DNA from: Syntrophomonadaceae bacterium
GTDB taxonomy: Bacteria; Bacillota; Dethiobacteria; DTU022
Direction: 5' to 3'
Length of the DNA stretch: 64,000 nucleotides
Assembly: GCA_007121075.1 (NCBI GenBank)
Contig: SKMK01000021.1
Coordinates: forward strand, 1-64,000
Part shown: piece after piece, positions 29,384-38,432 of the stretch
Layout of the letters: each line of letters opens with the position of its first letter
Position numbering within the stretch: the stretch's first letter is position 1
Position numbers and translations under genes: made by a program
The notes under the pieces: model-generated
Told to the model about the DNA's origin: nothing
The model's input: only the letters and a program-made list of their open reading frames with translations
The model's database searches: none

Positions 29384-30370
29384 TTATCTCCCGTTTGGGT
29401 TAATCAATTTTTCAACCAGGTCCTGCTTGCTGCTTTCATCCAGGGCCAGGTAGTAGGTGTCATCGTCATCCCGGGTAAAATATTCGCCCTGCAGGGAATA
29501 ATCGTAAATCGCATCCGCTTCCAGGCGTTCACCGGCAAAAAGGGTCAGGGCGGTGACCTGGTTGAAGTTTAAGTCGGTCCGCACATGTTCGCGGTAAGCC
29601 GCATAGGTGGGGATTACGTAGCGGAACAGGCCCATCTCCTGGAAGTAGTCAAAAGTAGCCAAAAGCAGTGATTTCTGGCGTTCCATGCGGTTCAGGTCGT
29701 CCCGGGCATCTTCTTCCCGGTACGTTAAATAGGTCAGGTAACCGCGGCCGTCGAGCATCTGTGGGCCTGCCTCCAGCGATTCCCGGGGGGTGGGACCGAT
29801 CATATCTCTTTCCACGTTGTAGTAAACACCACCCAGGGAATTAACGAGCTGTTCCAGGCCCTGGATATCCATGGCGATGTAATAATGGAGCTCGATTTCA
29901 TCCCAAAGTCCGCCGATCGTATCCACGGCATAGCGCATCCCTTCAGCGTGCTGCTCGTCCAGACCCTCTTCTTCGGCTGCATCAAAGCCGTAGCTGTAAG
30001 ACTGGCGGATCCGGTCTTTATCCCCGGCGTGGGCAATTTCCACGTATGAATCGCGGGGCACGGCCAGCATGGTGACCGAATCCCGGTCGAAATTGACTGA
30101 AGTGATCAGGATGGTGTCCACGAAGTAGACCTCGCCAAAGGTATTGTCCTCGCGGCGGTTGTGCAGGCCCATCACGGCGACATTGACCACCCGTTCATCA
30201 AAGTATTCCTCGATGTCCCCGCCGCTGCCAAAATCGTGGCGGAACAAGGAGGCCGGGTCGTAGTAAACCTGGTAAACGCCGTAAAAGATGATCGAAAAAG
30301 AAACCAGGATGATCGAAAAGACAATTCCCAGCGAAATATAAAGTTTGATTTTACCGGACAGGTTGTTCAT
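29384..30370 (-). CDS. LytR-CpsA-Psr (LCP) family glycopolymer ligase
   Basis: This 328-residue protein has a short cytoplasmic start, one membrane anchor (about residues 9-32) and an extracellular LCP domain with VNVAVMGLHNR, AVPRDSYVEI and RMERQKSLL, the arginines and aspartate that hold the polyprenyl pyrophosphate. LCP enzymes move glycopolymers from the lipid carrier onto peptidoglycan or related acceptors. It follows a second LCP gene after 14 bp, so they form a pair. Confidence 0.9.
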   Translation of the reverse strand: MNNLSGKIKLYISLGIVFSIILVSFSIIFYGVYQVYYDPASLFRHDFGSGGDIEEYFDERVVNVAVMGLHNRREDNTFGEVYFVDTILITSVNFDRDSVTMLAVPRDSYVEIAHAGDKDRIRQSYSYGFDAAEEEGLDEQHAEGMRYAVDTIGGLWDEIELHYYIAMDIQGLEQLVNSLGGVYYNVERDMIGPTPRESLEAGPQMLDGRGYLTYLTYREEDARDDLNRMERQKSLLLATFDYFQEMGLFRYVIPTYAAYREHVRTDLNFNQVTALTLFAGERLEADAIYDYSLQGEYFTRDDDDTYYLALDESSKQDLVEKLINPNGR

Positions 30371-30384
30371 AATGCTCCCTGCCT

Positions 30385-31932
30385 TTAGTACCGGTTATCG
30401 TTGCTGCCGCCATCGGCGGCAGGTTCTTCCTGCTGTTCCGGTTCTAAATCTTCCTGGTTCTCTGCCCCGGATTCTCCCTCTTCATCTGCAGCCGGATAGT
30501 CTCCGGCGCCATCACCGGTGCCGTCACCCTGATCCCCGGTTCCACCGGGCTGATCATCCGGGCCGGGCTGTTCTTCTTCCGGGTTATCTTCAAATATGCT
30601 CGGCCTGTCATCGTCCCTGAAGCGCTTTTCCCTTTCTTCTTCCCGGCGCAGCCGTTCCTGTTCCTCCAGGTACTCCGGACTGTCTTCCAGCACAATCGGC
30701 GGCCACCGCTCGGCCTCAACCCCAAATACTGCCCTGATAATTTCAAGCCGCTCATCCTGCCTGAGGATCTGGTACCAGATCCCATCCCTGGTCTGCCCGT
30801 CGCCCGGCAAGACGTGGAATTCGAGATCGTCCACTGTCAGGTCCCTGGCAAAGTAAGCCAGGGAAGCAATCTGGGTATAGCTGAGGTCGGTTTCCACGTA
30901 ATCTTTGTAAATCCGGTAGGTGTTGGGTATGTCGGCCAGCTTGCCCTGTTCCCGCAGGTAAACAAAAGTTTCCCTGAGCAGGTTGATCTGCCGCTCTATG
31001 CGCCCGTAATCCTGGTCGGTGGCCTCGTCGCGGTACTGCAGGTAACGCAGGTAGGTTTTTCCGTCCATGACCTGTAGACCTTTGGGGACCAGGACACGGC
31101 CCACATCCCAGTGCTGGTCGTATATAGTTTCCTCAACTTCGTAGTAGATGCCGCCCATAGCGTCGACCAGTTCGATTACCGAGTACATATCGACCGAAAT
31201 GTAATAGTGAATCGGGATGTCGCCCAGGGTGTGGCTGATCGTGTTCAGGGTATAATTAATTCCGTCTTTATGGCTGTCCTTGCCGTCACCGTAGGTGTAA
31301 CCGAAAAAATAAGAATGGTTGATCTTGTCGTGCATCCCACTCATGCCATAGATCGGCACGTAGGCATCGCGGGTTATGCGCACCACTGACACTTCATCGG
31401 TGGCAAAATCGATAGAAAGCACGGCAATCATGTCCGGGCGGAACATCTCTTCACCCATTTTTTCCCGGCTCCAGCCGCGGTCAAAACCGAGCACAGCAAT
31501 ATTGACTATTCGATCAGAAAAGGCCATATCCACTTCATGGTCCTGCTCAAAGGTGGCGTCGTCCAAAAGAATGCGCTGCGGTTCCTGCACACCGGTATAA
31601 AGCGAATAAGCATAGGTGCCCACTCCGGCCAGCAGTAACAGCAGGGCTCCGCCCACGGCCAAAAGGATTTTTTTCAGGCGCTTTTTTTGCCCCCGGCGTC
31701 TTTCGCCTCTCCCGGTGTATTCTTCTTCATCGGCCCCCCAACCGGCATCCCAGGGACCGAGCTCGTCGTACCAGTTCGGTTCGTCCAGGCCCAGTTTGGC
31801 CGCGCCCTCTTCTTCCCCGGAAGCCTGGCGCTCATTTTCCGGCCGGCTTTCTTCATTTTTTTCCCGGTTTAGAACTTTTTCCTGGTTCCGGTTTTGTTCC
31901 CGGTGTTGATCCCGATCCCGGTTTCCGGTCAT
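30385..31932 (-). CDS. LCP-family glycopolymer ligase with long acidic C-terminal tail
   Basis: From ATG 31932 the protein has 515 residues: a charged cytoplasmic region (about 80 residues rich in E, R, N), a membrane anchor (ILLAVGGALLLLLAGVGTY), an LCP domain (IVNIAVLGFDRG, RITRDAYVPIYG, RIERQINLLRETF) and a C-terminal tail of about 100 residues rich in Glu, Asp, Gly, Gln and Pro. I chose this ATG because GGGAGG is 9 nt upstream; the frame is open 18 codons further but without such a site. The acidic tail is absent from the neighbouring paralogue. Confidence 0.9.
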   Translation of the reverse strand: MTGNRDRDQHREQNRNQEKVLNREKNEESRPENERQASGEEEGAAKLGLDEPNWYDELGPWDAGWGADEEEYTGRGERRRGQKKRLKKILLAVGGALLLLLAGVGTYAYSLYTGVQEPQRILLDDATFEQDHEVDMAFSDRIVNIAVLGFDRGWSREKMGEEMFRPDMIAVLSIDFATDEVSVVRITRDAYVPIYGMSGMHDKINHSYFFGYTYGDGKDSHKDGINYTLNTISHTLGDIPIHYYISVDMYSVIELVDAMGGIYYEVEETIYDQHWDVGRVLVPKGLQVMDGKTYLRYLQYRDEATDQDYGRIERQINLLRETFVYLREQGKLADIPNTYRIYKDYVETDLSYTQIASLAYFARDLTVDDLEFHVLPGDGQTRDGIWYQILRQDERLEIIRAVFGVEAERWPPIVLEDSPEYLEEQERLRREEEREKRFRDDDRPSIFEDNPEEEQPGPDDQPGGTGDQGDGTGDGAGDYPAADEEGESGAENQEDLEPEQQEEPAADGGSNDNRY

Positions 31933-31959
31933 CAGCGCAAGCCTCCCTTCTTGATCCAA

Positions 31960-31986
31960 ATTATAACATACAGGGAAGGGTTTCAA
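31960..31986 (-). promoter_or_regulatory. Possible promoter for the LCP gene pair
   Basis: On the minus strand TTGAAA (31981-31986) and a perfect TATAAT (31960-31965) lie inside the 3' end of the upstream gene. The 15-bp spacer is shorter than optimal, so support is modest. Confidence 0.35.
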
Positions 31987-33238
31987 CCTTTTTGCCGCTT
32001 AAATAGCTCTGGTCGGTCCAGAGGTAGTCCCACTCCCCGAACCGTCCCACGGGCAGGATGCCTTTTTCGGCCAGGTAGTCCCGGACGATCTTGCGCCTGC
32101 CGGTCATCCCTCTTTCAAAAACCACGTTGGCGTAGGGCAAAATCCGGCAGTCGGTAACGTCAATATCAGGAGCGCACAGGAGGCCCATTTTTTCCGCCGC
32201 CCCGATCACATGCCCTTCCAGGTCTTCCAGCGACACCGGCAGGGGCTTATAGCGGGAAAAGTAGGTTTCAAATTGCAGGGAGCTGCAGCCTTCCGGGGCG
32301 TTATCGGGCGATTTACGGTAGGGGGCATGGACCCGGGCGGGCATGATATCGCGGTCATAGATGTAGAACCAGAGGTGCTCTCCGGCCTCAGGCGTATTAA
32401 GCCCGAGCGAAACCAGAGCAATCGAAGTGGCCCACAAACCTTCTGCCGCTTCTTTAACCGCAGCCGGCGTCCCATCGATCATTTCCGCCATTTCCGGCAG
32501 GGGTGCGCTGCTGACCAGGTACTCGTAATATTCCCTGGTCCCGTCCCGGCATTCCACGAAACGTTTTGAGGGATCAATCCGGACCGCTTCTTTTCCGGTG
32601 CGCAGGTCCAGGCCTTCGACCAGCGGGTCGAGGATGGCCCTGAACCCGCCGCGCCGGGGGTAAAACAGTTCCGGGAGATAATAAGTCAAAGGAGTCCGGT
32701 CGGTCATGGCCCCGAAAAGGACCTCTTCCAGGGAAGGGCGGTAGAGGCGGTTGCCGATCCAATCCGTGCTCAGGCGCTCCGGGGGCACGGTCCAGTATTT
32801 CCCGGTATAGCGGACCGGGAACCGGTCGGCGATCACTTTCCCAAACTGTTCGTACAGCCACTGCCGGTAATCGGAAGCTTCGCCCCGGGCGGGACGCTCA
32901 ACAAAGCTCTTGATCGCCTCCACTTTTTCTTCAGCCGGCAGGGGATAGAGATTGTTCTGCACCGGGTGCTTCAGCCAGCGTCCCTGCTCGTAATTGTACG
33001 GTTCCGGGCGGTGGGTGATCAGGTCCGCCCTGGCCAGCACTTCAGAATAAGGCTCGTTTTTGCTAAAGGCAAAGTGGACGGCGTTGTCGAAGCGGAAACC
33101 GTCCTTGTGAAAATGATCGAGCAGGCCCCCGTAGCGATCACCTGCCTCCAGGATTACCGCTTCCCGGCCGGCCTGCCGCGCCTGACAGGCCGCTGAAATA
33201 CCGGCCACTCCACCGCCGATGATCAAGATTTCGGCCAT
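31961..33238 (-). CDS. FAD-dependent amine-oxidase/UDP-galactopyranose-mutase-like protein
   Basis: This 425-residue flavoprotein starts with the FAD dinucleotide motif IIGGGVAGISAA and LEAGDRYGGLLDHF, the pattern of the protoporphyrinogen oxidase / UDP-galactopyranose mutase superfamily. Similar proteins recur in polysaccharide clusters without a settled activity. The middle (TGKYWTVPPERLSTDWIGNR) resembles mutase-like members. A role in modifying a sugar or lipid-linked sugar is inferred from context. Its start overlaps the end of the priming transferase gene by 16 bp, so they are co-translated. Confidence 0.78.
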   Translation of the reverse strand: MAEILIIGGGVAGISAACQARQAGREAVILEAGDRYGGLLDHFHKDGFRFDNAVHFAFSKNEPYSEVLARADLITHRPEPYNYEQGRWLKHPVQNNLYPLPAEEKVEAIKSFVERPARGEASDYRQWLYEQFGKVIADRFPVRYTGKYWTVPPERLSTDWIGNRLYRPSLEEVLFGAMTDRTPLTYYLPELFYPRRGGFRAILDPLVEGLDLRTGKEAVRIDPSKRFVECRDGTREYYEYLVSSAPLPEMAEMIDGTPAAVKEAAEGLWATSIALVSLGLNTPEAGEHLWFYIYDRDIMPARVHAPYRKSPDNAPEGCSSLQFETYFSRYKPLPVSLEDLEGHVIGAAEKMGLLCAPDIDVTDCRILPYANVVFERGMTGRRKIVRDYLAEKGILPVGRFGEWDYLWTDQSYLSGKKVETLPCML

Positions 33239-34602
33239 GTTAACCTCCCCAAAGCCTCTTTATTCAATCCCCGGGCTGCTTCCCGGTTAATCAGGGTTGG
33301 TATTGTCAGCAATACAATCCTGAAATCCATCAGGAGCGAATAATCGGAAACGTAATAAAGGTCGTAGCGCAGCTTATCCCTGGTATTAGTGGCATAATGC
33401 CCTGCTACCTGGGCCAGGCCGGTAATGCCCGGTTTGACTAAGTGCCGCAGGTTATACTCGGGCATTTCCTCCTGAAAAAGTTGGACGAAATAGGGCCGTT
33501 CCGGTCGGGGGCCGACAATACTCAGGTCTCCCCGCAAAACATTGTAAATCTGGGGCAGCTCATCCAGGCGGGTGGCCCGCAGGAAGCGGCCCACCGGGGT
33601 GACCCGGTCGTCTTCCTCGGTCGAAAACACGGGCCCGCTCTGATCCTCGGCATGATCGATCATCGTCCGCAGCTTGTAGAGGGTGAAGATACGGTTTCTG
33701 AAACCGACCCGTTCCTGGGAAAAAATGACCGGGCCAGGCGAAGTTGACTTGATCAGGATGCTCAGCAAAAGCATCAGCGGCAAGGCCGGGACGGCCATCA
33801 CCGCGGCCATTGCCAGGTCAAAAACCCGCTTGATAAAGAGCTGGCTAAAGGTAGCCTGCATATCCTGGCACTCCACAACCGGGGTATCGTGGACCTGGGT
33901 AATCATAGCCCGGGTCAGGATTATTTCATAAAGATCGGGGACAATAAGCACTTCCCGGCTCTGGTCAAAGCTCTCCCGGATCACCCGGTTTTTCTGTTCC
34001 AGCTCCAGGGAACCGGCAATCATGACCGCATCGGCCCCCGGAAGCCACTCCGAAAACTCGTCGACTTTGTCCGGTCCAATAACCTTGATTACCTCAAATA
34101 CACCGCGGGGCAGGCACATCAATTTTTCGAGGGCCTGTTCCACCTCATCGTGACTGCCGATAACTAAAAGTTTTTTCTGCCCGTGGATCCAGCGCTCCAG
34201 GCGCCAGTAAAGGAACCGCCAGCCGATCAAAAGGACCAGCTGGATCACGGGTGCAGCCAGGAATACACCCTGCTGAAAAATAAAGGCCCTGGTCCAAAAG
34301 GCAAACAGCGCGCTGAACACAGCCAGACCGATCACGCCCGTAAGCAGCGAGCGCACCACCGGCATCATTCCGCTGAGCTGACGGGAGTAAAGACCGAGGT
34401 TGTTGAACAAAAGTACGGTTGCCAGCGATAAAAGAGGCAGCAGCAAAAAAAGCGGTTCCAGCTGGAACCCCTGGAGGTCGCCGGTTACGAAAACAAAGGC
34501 AAAATAAAGGCCCAGGTTGACCAGTGAGATGTCCACCAAAGCCACCAGCCATTTTGGGATGCCGCTGGTTTTTACATGCCCCCTGCTGCTGTTAAAACCC
34601 AT
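33223..34602 (-). CDS. Polyprenyl glycosylphosphotransferase (priming sugar transferase, WbaP/CpsE type)
   Basis: This 459-residue enzyme attaches the first sugar-1-phosphate to undecaprenyl phosphate. The N-terminal half has four membrane segments and a cytoplasmic Rossmann-like domain (residues about 1-250); the C-terminal bacterial sugar transferase domain starts with KRVFDLAMAAVMAVPALPL and has LYKLRTM, TRLDELPQIYNVLRGDLSIVGPRPE and VKPGITGLAQV, the conserved catalytic block. GGTGGAG is 7 nt before the ATG. It is the likely first committed step of the locus product; which sugar it transfers cannot be read. Confidence 0.93.
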   Translation of the reverse strand: MGFNSSRGHVKTSGIPKWLVALVDISLVNLGLYFAFVFVTGDLQGFQLEPLFLLLPLLSLATVLLFNNLGLYSRQLSGMMPVVRSLLTGVIGLAVFSALFAFWTRAFIFQQGVFLAAPVIQLVLLIGWRFLYWRLERWIHGQKKLLVIGSHDEVEQALEKLMCLPRGVFEVIKVIGPDKVDEFSEWLPGADAVMIAGSLELEQKNRVIRESFDQSREVLIVPDLYEIILTRAMITQVHDTPVVECQDMQATFSQLFIKRVFDLAMAAVMAVPALPLMLLLSILIKSTSPGPVIFSQERVGFRNRIFTLYKLRTMIDHAEDQSGPVFSTEEDDRVTPVGRFLRATRLDELPQIYNVLRGDLSIVGPRPERPYFVQLFQEEMPEYNLRHLVKPGITGLAQVAGHYATNTRDKLRYDLYYVSDYSLLMDFRIVLLTIPTLINREAARGLNKEALGRLTWPKS

Positions 34603-34724
34603 ATTTTCACTCCACCTGAAAGTTCATCAAACTGTTCATCCTGCGCTGTTATTTTATGTTACCCTATGAAATTACTTCTTGGCAATCGCGTCTTTTTCCT
34701 GCCTTTTCCCACAACAGTAAGATC

Positions 34725-35876
34725 TTATTCAGGTTTTACAATTCTTTTGTATTCCGGTTCAAAGGGCCGGTAGCGGTTAAGGCCGCGCATAATCTGGAAC
34801 AGGTTGCCCAGGTAGACCAGGTAATAATACCACTTCCTGGTTGCTCCTGTCCATACGATAACGGCCAGGTTGACCAGTACGGGTAGCGGTTTCCAGATCA
34901 GGTACAGGGGCGGGATCAAAATAAGCCCGGCCAGGACCATAAAGGGGTAAGGGTAGCAGCGGATCAAAGACAAAAGGTCTCCCGCCCTGTAGCGGGCCGC
35001 CACTACCTGCCCGGCCCCGTACAGGTTCTTGCCCCGGTAGCGGGGTAAAAAATTTAGTTTTAATCTTTCCGCCAGCCCCTGGTAGGGGGCATAATGATCA
35101 ACCATGGGCAGGTCAACAGCCCGGACCGTGCCGCCCAGGGCCCGCACCCGGCTGTAGAGATCAATCTCTTCCAGCTGGCATACGGCCGGGTTCCAGCTGC
35201 CCGCTTTTATAACTTCCTCCCTCCGGTAGAGCACCGCCCCGCCGTGATATCCGGCCGGGCGCCCCCACTCTCCCACCGGGCCCATTTCTTTGGGGGCCAG
35301 GACCACGTAATCGCGCACCTCCACCACCCTGCCGCTTTGATCCAGGCAGCGGTTGAGGGTCCTTCCCACAAAGCCGGCTGTTCCGGACGGCAGTATACTT
35401 CCTCCTTCAATTTCAGCCCGCTTCAGGCGTTGCAGGAAAGGGATAAATTCTTTTCGCAGGACCATATCTCCATCCAAGTAGAGGATCCACTCCCCTTTTG
35501 CTTCCAGGGTTCCAATATAGCGCCCCGTCCCGGGACCGCACACAGAACTTTCCGCCACCCGGTACACCTTTGCCCCGGAAGCAAGCGCAATTTCGACACT
35601 CTGGTCGGCAGAGTGTGAATCAACATAGATCCATTCCACGTTGTCCCCTTCCGGCAGGGACCTGAACAGCTCCGGGAGGCGCCGCTCCTCATTCCTGCCG
35701 ATCATCACCACCGACAGCCAGGTCCCCGGCGACGAACCCGGATCTTGATTATTCTTGCTCAAGCTACGCTGCACCTTGTAAGATTCACCTTTCAAGCCTT
35801 TGGATTTATTCAACCTGCAGGTTGTATCTAGAAATAGTCGGCCCGGACATAAAACCTGTGATCTTCCAGATCTCAT
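34725..35876 (-). CDS. Family 2 glycosyltransferase with C-terminal membrane segments
   Basis: This protein (383 residues from the longest start) has a GT-A domain: LSVVMIGRNEERRLP at the start, YVDSHSADQSVEIA, and the DxD-type ILYLDGDMVLRKEF. After it come amphipathic and membrane-spanning parts (PFMVLAGLILIPPLYLIW). About 50 residues precede the GT domain and look unconserved, so the true start may be further downstream, for example a TTG at the SLSKNN stretch; ribosome binding sites do not decide. Acceptor and donor are unknown. Confidence 0.85.
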   Translation of the reverse strand: MRSGRSQVLCPGRLFLDTTCRLNKSKGLKGESYKVQRSLSKNNQDPGSSPGTWLSVVMIGRNEERRLPELFRSLPEGDNVEWIYVDSHSADQSVEIALASGAKVYRVAESSVCGPGTGRYIGTLEAKGEWILYLDGDMVLRKEFIPFLQRLKRAEIEGGSILPSGTAGFVGRTLNRCLDQSGRVVEVRDYVVLAPKEMGPVGEWGRPAGYHGGAVLYRREEVIKAGSWNPAVCQLEEIDLYSRVRALGGTVRAVDLPMVDHYAPYQGLAERLKLNFLPRYRGKNLYGAGQVVAARYRAGDLLSLIRCYPYPFMVLAGLILIPPLYLIWKPLPVLVNLAVIVWTGATRKWYYYLVYLGNLFQIMRGLNRYRPFEPEYKRIVKPE

Positions 35877-35943
35877 TTGCTATGTCCCGTCCATTAAACA
35901 GATCCATCCAGAGCTCACCTTAAAATATTATTTTGATAACCGT

Positions 35944-36094
35944 TTAATACTACAGCGAAAGATTAAGAATTAAGCAGTGCCAGGGGGCGGTTCGAGCGTC
36001 CCGAAGCGCAGCGTAGGCCGAAGGAAAAACAATGGAACTGTCCCCCTGGTCTAGCGGGCCCTAATTCACGACATAAGTTTCGCTGTAGTGTTAA
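35944..36094 (+). mobile_element. MITE-like inverted-repeat element, copy 1
   Basis: A 151-bp non-coding element with terminal inverted repeats TTAATACTACAGCGAAA and TTTCGCTGTAGTGTTAA (16 of 17 matching). A nested inverted repeat (AGGGGGCGGTTC ... GGAACTGTCCCCCT) makes the whole unit foldable into a long hairpin. Both ends carry TTAA, which could be the target duplication. A second copy at 53999-54146 is about 90% identical in the same orientation. No transposase is in the window. Confidence 0.85.
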
Positions 36095-36107
36095 GCACTT
36101 CCCTGTT

Positions 36108-37265
36108 TTATGCCTGTTTGTTGGCCATGATATCCTTTAATTCCTCATAACGGCTCCGCCAGGTCTGCTGCCGGGCATAAGCCCGGCCCTCTTCCCGTTC
36201 CTTTGCTCCAGCTGTTTGGGCTTTTTGCAGGGCCGCCGTGAAATCTTCCCGGTTCCGGTAGGCATAAATAGGCCCCTGCATGGCCGCCAGTTCCCGCAGC
36301 GGCGGAGCCACCACCGGCAAGCCGCAGGCCAGGTACTCGTAATACTTGATCGGGTTAACGGCTTCGGTTAACTCATTCTGCCGGAAAGGAATCAGGCCTA
36401 ATTCGGCGTGCTGCAGGTAAGCCGGGGCCAGATGATGGGATCTGGGGCCAAGCCAGGTAATGTTTTTTTCTTCCAACAGGGTTTTTAACCCCGGCTTCAG
36501 GCTTTTATCGGTCAGGGGGCCGATCAGAAGAAAGTGGAAGTTCTTCATTGCCAAAACCCCGTGAGCCAGGGTTTCCAGGTCAAACCGGGTATCTATAGTG
36601 CCCAGGTAAACCGCCACCGGCTTCCCGCCTCCCGGAAAATCCCCGGGCGGTTCTGCTGCCGGTTCAAAAAAATGTTCACCGACCCCGTTTGGCAGGTAGT
36701 AAACCCCTTCTTTCCGCACTTCCCGGGCCCATTCCAGGAGCGACTGCGAGGTGGCCAGCACAAAGTCAACCCGCCTGATCATTTCCTGTTGCAGTTCACC
36801 CACCCCCGGCGGAATCCGGCTGAATTTATCAAGGCGGTCGGCCAGGCGGTAACAGCTCATGCCGTGGGGAACCAGGTCGAGCAGGCTTAAAGCCGCCGGC
36901 CCGGCGCACCAGAGCAAATCGGCCGGAATAAAGCCCATCTTTATTAACTTGTTTGCCAGGGGCGGCAGGCAAAAGCGGTACTGGCTGCGCCCGATCTGAT
37001 TGCTGCGCAGCAGGGGGAGGTTATAGTAAAAAAGCAAGCTGAACGGCACCATCCAGTCGATACCGTCAACCCGGCGGGGGCCTCCCCGCCAGATTCGGAA
37101 GCGGTGCCGGTTTAGCGAGTCGAGTTTGAACAGGTGCATGGGGCTCACTGCCGGCCCGAGCCACAGGCAGTCATGGCCTTCTTCTTTGAACAGGCGGATG
37201 TACTGGTGCGACCCGAGCGGATCGGGCCGGTCGAGGTTGTGGGACTCGGCAAAAATTATTTTCAT
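36108..37265 (-). CDS. Glycosyltransferase, GT-B fold (family 1/4-like)
   Basis: This 385-residue protein begins KIIFAESHNLDRPDPLGSHQY and has a C-terminal donor domain with VAVYLGTIDTRFD, LIPFRQNELTEAVNPIKYYEYLACGLPVV, the typical E-x7-E-like GT-B motif (NPIKYYEYLA). It is the last gene of the phosphonate operon, 13 bp after the alcohol dehydrogenase gene, which suggests that it acts on the same glycan. Its 3' end is 13 bp from a MITE-like element. Confidence 0.88.
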   Translation of the reverse strand: MKIIFAESHNLDRPDPLGSHQYIRLFKEEGHDCLWLGPAVSPMHLFKLDSLNRHRFRIWRGGPRRVDGIDWMVPFSLLFYYNLPLLRSNQIGRSQYRFCLPPLANKLIKMGFIPADLLWCAGPAALSLLDLVPHGMSCYRLADRLDKFSRIPPGVGELQQEMIRRVDFVLATSQSLLEWAREVRKEGVYYLPNGVGEHFFEPAAEPPGDFPGGGKPVAVYLGTIDTRFDLETLAHGVLAMKNFHFLLIGPLTDKSLKPGLKTLLEEKNITWLGPRSHHLAPAYLQHAELGLIPFRQNELTEAVNPIKYYEYLACGLPVVAPPLRELAAMQGPIYAYRNREDFTAALQKAQTAGAKEREEGRAYARQQTWRSRYEELKDIMANKQA

Positions 37266-37278
37266 TTCAAACCCCTTA

Positions 37279-38430
37279 TTACCGCGGCAGGGATGCTTTT
37301 ATAATTGCCCGCACCTCTTCCAGGCCGGCCGGGCAGATGTTGTTGCCGGAACGCTCCGGGGTAAACATCCGGTCGGCCAGGGCCAGCGCAGCTTCGGCTC
37401 CCAGCTTGTATTTTTCAAGCAAATCCCTGACCCCGATCTTTGCAAAAAGTTCCTCCAGGCGCGTCGACAGGCCGCTGATCCCCCCGCAACCGGCCATTCC
37501 GGCGGCCATTTGCAGGCGGCCGTCATCACTCCTGGCATTATAGGCCAGAAGGGCCGGCAGGGTAAAACCGCAGGCCAGGCCGTGGGGCACCCCCAGGGCG
37601 GAGGTAAGCGGATAAGACATCGAATGGGCCAGGGCGGTTTTGGTAATGCTGATGCAGACCCCGCCGTAAAAGCTACCGGTCAGCATCATGGCCCGCTTTT
37701 CTAAGTCCCGGGGCTTTTCAACAAGCGCGGGCAGGGCGTCCAGGGCAATATCGATCGCCCGGGCGGCGTAGCTGATGCTGAGCGGCCCGGCATTGCGGTT
37801 CCAGACTGATTCCAGGGCGTGGGACAGCACGTCGAGGCCGCTGATAACCGTCGTTTCTACCGGCAGAGACAGGGACAGTTCCGCATCAAGCAGGGCCACA
37901 TCCGGAAAAAGGTCCAGGTGAACCAGGGAATATTTTTTAGAACTGCAGTCGTCCCAGATGGTGGCAAAGGGAGTCGCTTCGCTGCCGGTGCCTGCTGTGG
38001 TAGGGACGGCGATCATGTAAAGGGGCGGGATGTCCGGCAGGGCCACATTCCCGGTCAAATGTTCCCGCAGGGAAAACTGCGGATCGTCAAGGCCAAGCAG
38101 GCAGCTCAGCGCCTTGGCCGTGTCCAGGGCACTGCCGCCGCCGACTCCGACCACAAAATCGATATTTTCTTGCTCCAATTCAGTCCGGTAGTTCTCAATC
38201 GAAGCGATATCGGGGTTGGGGCAGACCCGGTCCAAAACAATCACCCGGCGCCCGCCTAAGAGCTCCTTGAGCTTTCCGGTGACCCCCCTTGCTGTTGATC
38301 CCGGGGAAGTAACCAGCAGGACCTTGTTCATATCCCCTTCCGGCACATGGGAGGCCAGTTCGTTTATAACGCCCGGTCCGGAAACAACCTGCACCGGGTT
38401 GTAAAAAGACCATTTCCGGTCATAAAGCAT
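37279..38430 (-). CDS. Iron-type alcohol dehydrogenase, predicted phosphonoacetaldehyde reductase
   Basis: This 383-residue group III alcohol dehydrogenase has the nucleotide motif GGGSALDTAKAL and the metal ligands in GLDVLSHALES (Asp, His), ALAHSMSYPL (His) and VPHGLACG (His). In other phosphonate pathways, iron-type dehydrogenases reduce phosphonoacetaldehyde to 2-hydroxyethylphosphonate. It sits directly downstream of PEP mutase, phosphonopyruvate decarboxylase and a nucleotidyltransferase (3 bp gap), so the same role is inferred. An alternative is that it acts on another aldehyde in glycan tailoring. Confidence 0.85.
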   Translation of the reverse strand: MLYDRKWSFYNPVQVVSGPGVINELASHVPEGDMNKVLLVTSPGSTARGVTGKLKELLGGRRVIVLDRVCPNPDIASIENYRTELEQENIDFVVGVGGGSALDTAKALSCLLGLDDPQFSLREHLTGNVALPDIPPLYMIAVPTTAGTGSEATPFATIWDDCSSKKYSLVHLDLFPDVALLDAELSLSLPVETTVISGLDVLSHALESVWNRNAGPLSISYAARAIDIALDALPALVEKPRDLEKRAMMLTGSFYGGVCISITKTALAHSMSYPLTSALGVPHGLACGFTLPALLAYNARSDDGRLQMAAGMAGCGGISGLSTRLEELFAKIGVRDLLEKYKLGAEAALALADRMFTPERSGNNICPAGLEEVRAIIKASLPR

Positions 38431-38432
38431 CT

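Noticed and set aside
35877-36107. A small RNA gene or hidden gene at the MITE-like element
   Set aside because: The sequence recurs almost identically at 54.0 kb with inverted ends and no coding frame; a mobile repeat explains it better.
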